The notes below the pieces were generated by a model. The model did not search any database and was not told where the DNA came from. It saw nothing but the letters and a program-made list of their open reading frames with translations. Of a DNA stretch of 5,155 nucleotides, positions 1-5,155 are shown one piece after another. Numbering within the stretch: position 1 is the first letter of the stretch; each line of letters starts with the position of its first letter. Origin of the DNA: Candidatus Delongbacteria bacterium (GTDB lineage: Bacteria > UBA4055); contig JAQVNT010000133.1 in assembly GCA_028702975.1 (NCBI GenBank), forward strand, positions 1-5,155. The letters are read 5' to 3'. The position numbers and the translations under genes were made by a program.

Positions 1-30
1 TTTATTCACAATCAAGAAATTAAGAAGTAA
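1..30 (+). CDS. Possible 3' end of an upstream gene (partial)
   Basis: Frame 1 is open from the left edge and ends in a TAA at 28-30, giving the tail FIHNQEIKK. The stop would lie 10 bases before the ATG of the next gene and overlap its Shine-Dalgarno sequence, much like the spacing at the 5081/5091 junction. The Lys/Glu-rich ending resembles the coiled-coil ends of genes 1 and 3. Nine open codons prove little, so this is only a suggestion that the array extends to the left. Confidence 0.25.
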   Translation, partial: FIHNQEIKK

Positions 31-35
31 GGGGG
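29..35 (+). promoter_or_regulatory. Ribosome binding site of gene 1
   Basis: AAGGGGG lies 5 bases before the ATG at 41. A TTG at 38-40 is in frame directly before this ATG but would be only 2 bases from the purine run, so the ATG is the better start. Confidence 0.6.
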
Positions 36-40
36 CTTTG

Positions 41-1462
41 ATGAAATATTTATCACTAATCCTTTTATTTGCGGTTTCAGTTAATGCTGAAACTCTGTTC
101 GAGATCAAAGACTCATCCAACAACACAGTTTTCAATATAAGCAATGACGGAATGCGAGTCTTTAACCTAGGCGATACATTGATGGTCATAAGCGCAAATG
201 CAATAAGAGCAAATATCAGCAGCTCAAAAGGACTTTCGCGATCTTTCAGCGTTACAACAACATCTTCCGTTAAAGGCAAAGGACTGATCAATGCGCTTCA
301 GGTTGACGCCGGATCAACGAGCATGAGCGCACCGGATGGAGAATATTCTAATTTCAGTCCGTTGAACATTTTTCTCGGACTTGAAGCTGGCGCGTCGATA
401 GGTCCAGGTAAGTATAACGTCATGATAGGTAACTATGCAGGTAACGGGACTATAGGAGTTGATGACTTCAGCTACTACGGATGGTCGAACACTTTTCTCG
501 GAGAAAGTGCAGGAAGGTACGCTACGAACAGCTCTCATAACGTTTATATCGGTAAAAGCAGCGGCGCGAATAACGCCAGCGGAGGGGACAATACTTTCAT
601 AGGTACTTTTTCCGGTCAGAACAATTCGGGACAGTCGAATACTTTCATTGGGTCATCTGCGGGAGGTAACGGAACAGGTTCAGGATCGAATAACACTTAT
701 TTGGGATATCTTTCGGGAGCATATACTTCAACAGGTTCGTCAAATCTGATGCTGGGAGACAGAGCAGGATATAATATCAGAACAGGGAACAATAATGTAG
801 GTATTGGATACCGCGCGGGATACTCAAATCAGTCCGGTGCAGGTAATGTGATGCTCGGTTATGAAGCAGGTTTCAGCGAAACAGGATCGAACAAGCTGTA
901 TATTGCCAATTCAAATACAACAACTCCTTTGATAAAAGGGACATTTCCAAATACCGATCTGACTTTTACAACGTCAAGAGTATCGATTATCCATCCTACA
1001 GGTACTTCGAATGGGCTATATTTTCAAAATACCTACAACGGAAATACCGACTCATGGCATCTTTACATGTACACAGACGATAATCTTGGATTGTTCTATA
1101 ATACCACTGAGGTCGGAGAGTGGAATAATTCAACCGGTGTATATTCAGCTTTATCCGACAAGCGTTTCAAGAAAAATATTTCAGACGCAGAAAGATTTAC
1201 AGAGAAAGTAATGAAACTGCAGCCTAAGAGGTATAATTTTACTACTGAAAAAAGTGATGAGCGCAATCATATAGGGCTTATAGCTCAGGATGTCATTCAA
1301 ATATTCCCCGAGTTCGTTTATTACAATAAAGAGACGGATACTTATACTATGGATTATGCCGGTCTGAGCGTTGTGGCTATTCAAGCGTTGAAAGAGCAGC
1401 AGATTGAAATCAACGAAATGAAGAAAGAAATTAAAGAGCTGAAGGAATTAATCAGAAAATAA
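41..1462 (+). CDS. Exported repeat protein with C-terminal Peptidase_S74 chaperone domain (gene 1)
   Basis: A 473-residue predicted secreted fibre protein. Residues 1-16 form a signal peptide (MK, hydrophobic core, VNA) with likely cleavage before ETLFEIKD; there is no lipobox cysteine. Residues 17-81 are the module shared with the neighbouring genes. Residues 109-283 hold ten N-x-F-x-G repeats, mostly 17 residues long, likely a beta-helix or YadA-head-like shaft. The cap ETGSNKLYI follows, then a linker with LYMYTDDNLGLFY and GEW. From residue 372 comes a Peptidase_S74 domain: SDKRFKK gives the Ser372/Lys377 pair spaced as in phage endosialidase chaperones, and GLIAQD at 412-417 is the family signature. 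Residues 447-473 form a coiled coil (L450, I457, I464, I471 with M460, L467). By family knowledge, this domain trimerises the fibre and cuts itself off before Ser372. The ligand and anchoring are unknown. The protein could be an adhesin, sheath or fibre subunit. Domain calls are firm; function is inferred. Confidence 0.9.
   Translation: MKYLSLILLFAVSVNAETLFEIKDSSNNTVFNISNDGMRVFNLGDTLMVISANAIRANISSSKGLSRSFSVTTTSSVKGKGLINALQVDAGSTSMSAPDGEYSNFSPLNIFLGLEAGASIGPGKYNVMIGNYAGNGTIGVDDFSYYGWSNTFLGESAGRYATNSSHNVYIGKSSGANNASGGDNTFIGTFSGQNNSGQSNTFIGSSAGGNGTGSGSNNTYLGYLSGAYTSTGSSNLMLGDRAGYNIRTGNNNVGIGYRAGYSNQSGAGNVMLGYEAGFSETGSNKLYIANSNTTTPLIKGTFPNTDLTFTTSRVSIIHPTGTSNGLYFQNTYNGNTDSWHLYMYTDDNLGLFYNTTEVGEWNNSTGVYSALSDKRFKKNISDAERFTEKVMKLQPKRYNFTTEKSDERNHIGLIAQDVIQIFPEFVYYNKETDTYTMDYAGLSVVAIQALKEQQIEINEMKKEIKELKELIRK
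89..283 (+). repeat. Shared N-terminal module, copy 1
   Basis: Codes residues 17-81 of gene 1, from ETLFEIKD to SVKGKG. By my alignment 63 of 65 residues match the gene 3 copy, but 31 codons differ silently. It includes the conserved segments GDTLMVISA, AIRANI and GLSRSFSVTTTSS. I know no named domain for it; docking, sorting or trimer nucleation are guesses. Confidence 0.85.
365..889 (+). repeat. Ten 17-residue N-x-F-x-G repeats in gene 1
   Basis: Units begin at Asn 109, 126, 150, 167, 184, 200, 218, 235, 252 and 269, and the cap Asn is 284. Steps are 17, 24, 17, 17, 16, 18, 17, 17, 17 and 15 residues. Consensus is N-x-F-x-G-x-x-A/S-G-x-x-N-x-x-G-x-x. The 24-residue unit (126-149) carries an extra aromatic loop, DDFSYYGWS. 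The pattern resembles YadA head (Hep_Hag) repeats but has a longer period. Confidence 0.9.
1154..1459 (+). other. Peptidase_S74 intramolecular chaperone domain of gene 1
   Basis: Residues 372-473. The domain starts at the predicted cut site before Ser372 in SDKRFKK, with Lys377 at the +5 position typical of the Ser/Lys pair. GLIAQD, IFPEFV and MDYAGLSVVAIQALKE follow the usual family order, and a terminal coiled coil closes the protein. Self-cleavage is family knowledge and has not been shown for this protein. Confidence 0.85.
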
Positions 1463-1472
1463 TTAGAATATT

Positions 1473-1477
1473 GGGAG
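1473..1477 (+). promoter_or_regulatory. Ribosome binding site of gene 2
   Basis: GGGAG lies 6 bases before the ATG at 1484, within a 21-base gap after the TAA of gene 1. The gap has no hairpin and no room for a promoter of its own, which supports co-transcription. Confidence 0.65.
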
Positions 1478-1483
1478 TGATTT

Positions 1484-3640
1484 ATGAAGTTTTACTGGGT
1501 TTTAATATTGTGCTTATTAACACTATTACAGGCTGAAACACTATTCGAGGTTAAGGACTCAGCAAACAACAAAGTGCTCGATGTCTCGACCGACGGACTG
1601 CGTGTAATGAACGAGGGTGATACTCTGATGGTGATCAGCGCGGATGCAATAAGAGCAAATATTGGAACAACACAGAGAGGACTCTCAAGGTCATTCAGTG
1701 TAACGACAACATCTTCTGTGAAAGGCAAGGGTTTGATCAATGCGCTTGAAGTTGATGCGGAATCAGCATACATGACTTCTCAGGAAGGTAAGTATACTGA
1801 TTTCAGCGCGAAGAATATCTTTATTGGTTTGAATGCAGGTGTCTCAACTACATTAGGTGTACCTTACTCGTATTCTGGTATGTACAATCTTTTCATCGGT
1901 AATTATGCAGGGCAATACAATACCTCAGGTTATTTTAATACATTTACAGGATATATGGCTGGTCATACGAGCACAACGGCAACTCATAACACATTTTACG
2001 GTTATCAGGCCGGGATGAACAATGACACAGGCAGCTATAATACAGCAATCGGTTATCAGGCCGGATACGAAATGTCCGGTGGCTACAACAATAATGTAAT
2101 GGGTTATAGGGCAGGGTATTTAACAAGTTCCGGGCATGATAATGTATTCATAGGTACAGAGGCGGGTAGAGGCAATTCTTCCGGAAATTTTAATGTAGCT
2201 CTAGGTTATAATTCAGGATACTCACTTAACAACGGAAGCAGCAATATTTTTATGGGAAATGAAAGCGGAGTGAATACAAGCAGCGGGAATAATAATATTT
2301 TTCTTGGTTTTCAGAGCGGGCTCAACAACACTTTGGGGCATAATAATATTTTTATGGGTTATCAGGCAGGTTACGCAAATAATTCTGGTACCAGTAATCA
2401 GTTTATGGGTTTTAGAAGCGGAATGAGCAATACGACAGGATCAAATAACATGTTTGAAGGATATGAATCCGGAGAGAATAACACAACTGGTTACGAGAAT
2501 CTATTTTTGGGTTACCGATCCGGCAACGCCAATACAACAGGAATTCGCAATGTTTGTCTCGGCGCGTTTGCGGGTCATATTTTTACTGAGGGAAATAACA
2601 ATGTAATGATAGGAAGAGGAGCCGGAGGGTATGCCAAAACATCTTCAAGTAATAATGTATTTATAGGCAATAATTCTGGCGGATCAGGCACTTATTCAGG
2701 TAATATCTTTATTGGAAACAGTGCCGGTTATTGGGAAACAGGATCAAACAAGCTATATATTGACAATTCTGACACATCAACTCCCCTTATTTATGGAGAT
2801 TTTGCAACGGATTTTATCAAAATTAACGGAAAATTAGGAGTAGGTATAAATCCTTTATATAAAATCCATGCTGTTGATGAAACAACCAATGTTGATGACG
2901 CCGCGGTATATGGAAAGCATGCCGTGACCGCTTCGTACGGTATTGGTGTTCAAGGCGAGGGTGGGTATAGGGGTGTTTATGGAACTTCAAACTATATCGG
3001 GATATATGGGATCGGTACGGGAACCTCGACTTGTTATGGGATTTACGGTAACGCTAATGTTGCAGGAACGGGAATACGATACGGCGTTTACGGAACTGCC
3101 ACGGGAGGAGCAACAAATTACGCAGGATATTTTAGCGGAAATGTTTATGTGACCGGAAACTTGAATGCGAATGACTATATCGAATTTAAATCGGATCACC
3201 CTACTGATCCGGGAAATAAAATACTCACTCATTCTTCAGTTTCAAGTAGCGAGATGCTTAATGTTTACAGTGGTAATGTTATTCTTGACGGAGAGGGTAA
3301 TGCTACATTGGAAATGCCGGAATGGTTCGAATCGTATAACGCTGAATTCAGATACCAGCTGACCGGCATTGGGAGTTCGGCACCCGGTTTGTATATTTCA
3401 GATGAGCTTAATAATGGTAGGTTTGGAATAGCAGGTGGTAATCCGGGAATGAAAGTGTCTTGGATGGTAACAGCGGTCAGAGACGATAATTATGCAAAAG
3501 CAAATCCTATGCAGGTCGTTTCTGAGAAAAAAGAAAAAGAAAAAGGATATTATCTCACGCCTGAAGTTTTTGGTAGATCAAAGGATAGAAGTATAGAATC
3601 TTTATACGAAAGAGAGGCTGAAAAAGAGAGGGGGAAATAA
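1484..3640 (+). CDS. Large exported repeat protein with non-S74 C-terminal domain (gene 2)
   Basis: A 718-residue predicted secreted protein, the longest of the array. Residues 1-17 form a signal peptide ending LLQA before ETLFEVKD. Residues 18-83 are the shared N-terminal module, the most diverged of the three copies (roughly 52 of 66 residues match gene 3). Residues 111-421 hold 18 N-x-F-x-G units, then the cap ETGSNKLYIDNS. Residues 445-462 are a linker of the VGIG-P-x-x-K-L-H type, here LGVGINPLYKIH. Residues 485-552 carry short YGVYG/YGIYG repeats ending YAGYFSG. Residues 568-718 form a C-terminal domain with DHPTDPGNK, EMPEWFE, FRYQLTGIG, GMKVSW and GYYLTPEVFG, all motifs I recognise from uncharacterised bacterial surface proteins. 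The tail is rich in Lys and Glu. No S74 domain, membrane anchor or sorting signal is visible. Its place between two S74 paralogues suggests a fibre of the same set built with a different end. Function is inferred. Confidence 0.9.
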   Translation: MKFYWVLILCLLTLLQAETLFEVKDSANNKVLDVSTDGLRVMNEGDTLMVISADAIRANIGTTQRGLSRSFSVTTTSSVKGKGLINALEVDAESAYMTSQEGKYTDFSAKNIFIGLNAGVSTTLGVPYSYSGMYNLFIGNYAGQYNTSGYFNTFTGYMAGHTSTTATHNTFYGYQAGMNNDTGSYNTAIGYQAGYEMSGGYNNNVMGYRAGYLTSSGHDNVFIGTEAGRGNSSGNFNVALGYNSGYSLNNGSSNIFMGNESGVNTSSGNNNIFLGFQSGLNNTLGHNNIFMGYQAGYANNSGTSNQFMGFRSGMSNTTGSNNMFEGYESGENNTTGYENLFLGYRSGNANTTGIRNVCLGAFAGHIFTEGNNNVMIGRGAGGYAKTSSSNNVFIGNNSGGSGTYSGNIFIGNSAGYWETGSNKLYIDNSDTSTPLIYGDFATDFIKINGKLGVGINPLYKIHAVDETTNVDDAAVYGKHAVTASYGIGVQGEGGYRGVYGTSNYIGIYGIGTGTSTCYGIYGNANVAGTGIRYGVYGTATGGATNYAGYFSGNVYVTGNLNANDYIEFKSDHPTDPGNKILTHSSVSSSEMLNVYSGNVILDGEGNATLEMPEWFESYNAEFRYQLTGIGSSAPGLYISDELNNGRFGIAGGNPGMKVSWMVTAVRDDNYAKANPMQVVSEKKEKEKGYYLTPEVFGRSKDRSIESLYEREAEKERGK
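1535..1732 (+). repeat. Shared N-terminal module, copy 2
   Basis: Codes residues 18-83 of gene 2. It differs from the other copies at about 14 positions, including one extra residue (TTQRG instead of SSKG), yet keeps GDTLMVISA, AIRANI and GLSRSFSVTTTSSVKGKG. Bases 1706-1732 are identical to 3885-3911 in gene 3, a 27-base match. Confidence 0.85.
1814..2746 (+). repeat. Eighteen N-x-F-x-G repeats in gene 2
   Basis: Units start at Asn 111, then 135 to 373 in fourteen exact 17-residue (51-base) steps, then 391 and 407, ending at the cap Asn 422. Consensus is N-x-F-x-G-Y-x-A/S-G-x-x-N-x-T/S-G-x-x. Some DNA is near-identical in register: ggttatcaggccgg occurs at 2000 and 2051, with a one-base variant at 2357, and aataatattttt at 2291 and 2342. 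This points to expansion by duplication of units. The first unit is 24 residues long and has a Tyr-rich insert. Confidence 0.92.
2936..3139 (+). repeat. YGVYG-type short repeats in gene 2
   Basis: Residues 485-552 contain YGIGVQG (485), RGVYG (496), IGIYG (505), YGIYG (518), YGVYG (533) and YAGYFSG (546), spaced about 9-15 residues apart with Gly/Thr/Asn-rich linkers. Similar YGVYG runs precede the same C-terminal domain in other bacterial proteins that I recall. They are probably a second beta-structured shaft. Confidence 0.75.
3185..3637 (+). other. C-terminal DHP-DP-NK / PEWFE / FRYQLT domain of gene 2
   Basis: Residues 568-718. Motifs in order: DHPTDPGNKILTHS, EMLNVYSGN, EMPEWFE, FRYQLTGIGSSAPGLYI, FGIAGG-x-PGMKVSW, and GYYLTPEVFG near the end. 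I recognise this order from a widespread but uncharacterised domain of bacterial repeat proteins, usually at the extreme C-terminus as here. I know no established function or name. The Lys/Glu-rich stretch around 681-687 lies between the folded part and GYYLTPEVFG. Confidence 0.7.
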
Positions 3641-3653
3641 AAGGGAGTTTTTT

Positions 3654-3661
3654 AAGGGAGG
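3654..3661 (+). promoter_or_regulatory. Ribosome binding site of gene 3
   Basis: AAGGGAGG lies 4 bases before the ATG at 3666, the strongest Shine-Dalgarno match in the window. A second copy of AAGGGAG sits 13 bases upstream at 3641-3647, directly after the gene 2 stop and separated by six T. It is too far from the ATG to be the main site. Confidence 0.7.
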
Positions 3662-3665
3662 TATT

Positions 3666-5081
3666 ATGAGGAAATACTTAATATTGATTATTGCAGCGGT
3701 ATTATGCATATATGCGGAGACCTTGTTTGAGATCAAGGATTCTTCGAACAATACTGTTTTTAATATAAGCAATGACGGACTGCGCGTCTTCAACCTTGGT
3801 GATACGCTTATGGTGATAAGCGCAAATGCAATCCGTGCGAACATCGGCAGTTCGAAAGGGCTTTCAAGGTCTTTCAGCGTTACAACAACATCTTCTGTGA
3901 AAGGCAAGGGTCAGGTCAACGCTTTTGAAGTAGGTACGGATTCAACTAAGATAGGAACGGGATCTACAACTATGGGCCACAGTTCAGGAAAATATACTGA
4001 TTTCAGTCCTGACAATATATTCATAGGATTAAACGCCGGAAGCACTTCAATGCCCGGCTACGGTAATGTTTTTATCGGAAACGAGGCGGGTAAAGTTGCC
4101 GATGCGTCAATGTACAGCACATTCATCGGAAATTCGGCGGGAGCAAAAACTGTGGGCGGGATAAGGAACACTTTTGTTGGAAACGGCAGCGGATACGAGA
4201 ATTACGACGGATACAGCAACACCTTCTGCGGAGATTATTCCGGATTTTACAACACATCGGGATTTTACAATAATTTTTTCGGCCACCAATCAGGATATTA
4301 CAACACAACAGGGCATTCTAATACAGCTTTCGGATTCAAAGCCGGCTATGGAGCAGCTGGAGCAGAATATTATTACAACTGCCTCTTCGGTTCTCTGACA
4401 GGTCTCTCTTTAACAACAGGAAGCAGCAATATATTTGTAGGTTATTATACAGGATACAGGACGAATTCGGGATCAAATAATGTTTACATCGGTGAAAGAG
4501 CCGGTTATAACAACCAGACAGGTACGGGCAATGTTTTCCTGGGATATAACGCAGGCTATAATGAAACTGGGTCGAACAGATTATATATTGATAACAGTGA
4601 TACGGAATTTCCGTTGATCTACGGTAAATTTGATACTTCAAGAATGGTCGTTATTGACGGTACTTCTACAGATAACGGGAACAACAGAAAATTATTCGTT
4701 TATGGAGAAGCGGGAGGAACCAGCGCGTGGTACAATGACAGCGATAAAAGACTGAAAAAGGATATAGAAACCATCGATTCAGCCCTTGACAAAGTTTTGA
4801 AGTTGAGAGGTGTGACTTTTAAGTGGAACGCGGGGGAGAAGTACGAGAAAGGCAGAAAGATGGGATTTATTGCCCAGGAGGCTGCCGAAATAATTCCTGA
4901 AGTCGTGGATTATAACGAAGAAAATGACAGCTACGGAATGCAGTACGCTCCGATAACAGCGCTTCTTGTTGAAGCCGTAAAAGAACTGAAGAAGGAAAAT
5001 GAAAGGCTCAGAGACGAAAATACTGAGATAAAGAATGAGATAAATGAAATTAAAGATTTGATTGAAAAAATTGAGAGGTAG
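3666..5081 (+). CDS. Exported repeat protein with C-terminal Peptidase_S74 chaperone domain (gene 3)
   Basis: A 471-residue predicted secreted fibre protein, close in size and layout to gene 1. Residues 1-17 form a signal peptide ending CIYA before ETLFEIKD; the cysteine is not in a lipobox position. Residues 18-82 are the shared module, almost identical in protein to gene 1. Residues 117-303 hold eleven N-x-F-x-G units, then the cap ETGSNRLYIDNS. Residues 359-471 are a Peptidase_S74 domain with SDKRLKK (Ser359/Lys364), GFIAQE at 400-405 and IIPEVVDY, more canonical than in gene 1. Residues 441-471 make a coiled coil with L441, L448, I455, I462, I469 in one core position and N445, N452, I459, I466 in the other, fitting a parallel oligomer. 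By family knowledge the domain helps the trimer fold and is then released by cutting before Ser359. No anchor is visible. Adhesin, sheath or fibre are the likely roles, inferred only. Confidence 0.9.
   Translation: MRKYLILIIAAVLCIYAETLFEIKDSSNNTVFNISNDGLRVFNLGDTLMVISANAIRANIGSSKGLSRSFSVTTTSSVKGKGQVNAFEVGTDSTKIGTGSTTMGHSSGKYTDFSPDNIFIGLNAGSTSMPGYGNVFIGNEAGKVADASMYSTFIGNSAGAKTVGGIRNTFVGNGSGYENYDGYSNTFCGDYSGFYNTSGFYNNFFGHQSGYYNTTGHSNTAFGFKAGYGAAGAEYYYNCLFGSLTGLSLTTGSSNIFVGYYTGYRTNSGSNNVYIGERAGYNNQTGTGNVFLGYNAGYNETGSNRLYIDNSDTEFPLIYGKFDTSRMVVIDGTSTDNGNNRKLFVYGEAGGTSAWYNDSDKRLKKDIETIDSALDKVLKLRGVTFKWNAGEKYEKGRKMGFIAQEAAEIIPEVVDYNEENDSYGMQYAPITALLVEAVKELKKENERLRDENTEIKNEINEIKDLIEKIER
3717..3911 (+). 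repeat. Shared N-terminal module, copy 3
   Basis: Codes residues 18-82 of gene 3. Only two residues differ from the gene 1 copy (Leu for Met in DGLRV; Gly for Ser in ANIGSS), while nearly half of the codons carry silent changes. This points to selection on the protein and away from a recent copy event. Confidence 0.85.
4014..4574 (+). repeat. Eleven 17-residue N-x-F-x-G repeats in gene 3
   Basis: Units begin at residues 117, 134, 151 (Ser in place of Asn), 168, 185, 202, 219, 238, 255, 272 and 289; the cap Asn is 304. All steps are 17 except one of 19 (219-237, with the insert AEYYY) and the last of 15. Aromatic residues are frequent in units 185-237 (FYNTSGFYN, GYYNTTG). Confidence 0.9.
4740..5078 (+). 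other. Peptidase_S74 intramolecular chaperone domain of gene 3
   Basis: Residues 359-471. The predicted cut is before Ser359 in SDKRLKK, with Lys364 at +5. The family landmarks V-x-F-x-W-N, GFIAQE, IIPEVV and Y-x-x-ITALLVEAVKEL appear in the normal order, followed by a long Lys/Glu-rich coiled coil. It is clearly diverged from the gene 1 copy although the two N-terminal modules are nearly identical. Confidence 0.9.
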
Positions 5082-5084
5082 GAG
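5080..5084 (+). promoter_or_regulatory. Ribosome binding site of gene 4
   Basis: AGGAG overlaps the TAG stop of gene 3 (5079-5081) and lies 6 bases before the ATG at 5091. The overlap suggests coupled translation and a common transcript. Confidence 0.7.
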
Positions 5085-5090
5085 AAAAAA

Positions 5091-5155
5091 ATGAAAAAAA
5101 TATTTACCTTCGGGCTGATCTGCTTAACCATTTTTCTCGGCGCAGAAACTCTGTT
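5091..5155 (+). CDS. Start of a fourth exported paralogue (5' partial)
   Basis: Twenty-one codons are visible before the right edge. They read as a signal peptide (MKK, a hydrophobic stretch rich in Phe, Leu and Ile, ending LGA) followed by ETL, the same mature start as genes 1-3. The last 11 bases, gaaactctgtt, equal bases 89-99 of gene 1. It is therefore very likely another member of the array, but its repeats and C-terminal type cannot be seen. Confidence 0.8.
   Translation, partial: MKKIFTFGLICLTIFLGAETL

Noticed and set aside
38..40. TTG as the start of gene 1
   Set aside because: It is only 2 bases from the Shine-Dalgarno run and is followed at once by an ATG with normal spacing; the signal peptide starts well with MKYL, matching the paralogues.
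41..1462. Classic trimeric autotransporter adhesin
   Set aside because: The repeats resemble YadA heads, but there is no C-terminal YadA anchor barrel; the end is an S74 chaperone instead.
1814..2746. Regular direct repeats that might suggest a CRISPR array
   Set aside because: The 51-base period lies in one open reading frame, has no constant repeat with unique spacers, and encodes a clear 17-residue protein repeat.
3641..3665. Terminator or promoter in the gap between genes 2 and 3
   Set aside because: There is a run of six T but no inverted repeat before it, and 25 bases are too few for a promoter; the AAGGGAG copies are direct repeats around the ribosome binding site.
3602..3907. Minus-strand open frames here and at 314-538, 1492-1773 and 4336-4641
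   Set aside because: They lie antisense to well-supported coding regions, lack recognisable products, and those over the N-terminal module mirror its conserved sequence, as expected for shadow frames.
5085..5100. Two runs of seven A around the start of gene 4 as a phase-variation switch
   Set aside because: Short A runs around start codons are common in AT-rich genomes, and only one lies within the coding part; nothing else supports slippage.
41..5155. Prophage tail-fibre locus
   Set aside because: S74 domains are common in phage fibres, but every gene here starts with a signal peptide and is a paralogue of its neighbours; no baseplate, tail, lysis or integrase gene is present.

Overview
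The window is a run of tandem, same-strand genes for exported repeat proteins. Three are complete (41-1462, 1484-3640, 3666-5081). The first codons of a fourth (5091-5155) run off the right edge, and a possible end of an upstream gene lies at 1-30. Gaps between genes are only 21, 25 and 9 bases. Each start has a purine-rich Shine-Dalgarno sequence and I see no terminator hairpin, so the set reads as one operon inside a longer array. There is no non-coding stretch over 40 bases, no RNA gene, no CRISPR array and no insertion sequence.

All three complete proteins share one plan. A 16-17 residue signal peptide ends in Ala just before the mature start ETLFE. Next comes a nearly invariant N-terminal module of about 65 residues, then a stack of 17-residue (51-base) repeats of the form N-x-F-x-G-x-x-A/S-G-x-x-N-x-T/S-G-x-x (10, 18 and 11 units), closed by a shared cap, ETGSNKLYI-x-NS followed by PLI-x-G-x-F. 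The C-terminus then varies. Genes 1 and 3 end in a Peptidase_S74-type intramolecular chaperone with an intact Ser/Lys pair and a terminal coiled coil. Gene 2 instead has a VGIN-P-x-x-K-I-H linker, YGVYG-type repeats and a different C-terminal domain (DHP-x-DP-x-NK ... MPEWFE ... FRYQLT-x-IG) that I recognise from many uncharacterised bacterial surface proteins. The fourth gene again has a signal peptide followed by ETL.

The likely role is a family of fibrous, probably trimeric, secreted or surface proteins (adhesin, sheath or tail-fibre-like). The S74 domains would fold and then release the fibres of genes 1 and 3. The conserved N-terminal module may be a common docking or assembly part. This role is inferred from architecture; nothing in the window shows a binding partner or an enzyme activity beyond self-cleavage.

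Organism: Gram-negative-type signal peptides, AT-leaning composition, bacterial Shine-Dalgarno sites and this protein style suggest an uncultured bacterium of the FCB sphere (Cloacimonadota/Delongbacteria-like or Bacteroidota relatives). That is low-confidence recall of similar proteins and not proof. No phage structural gene is visible, so a prophage is not supported from this window alone.
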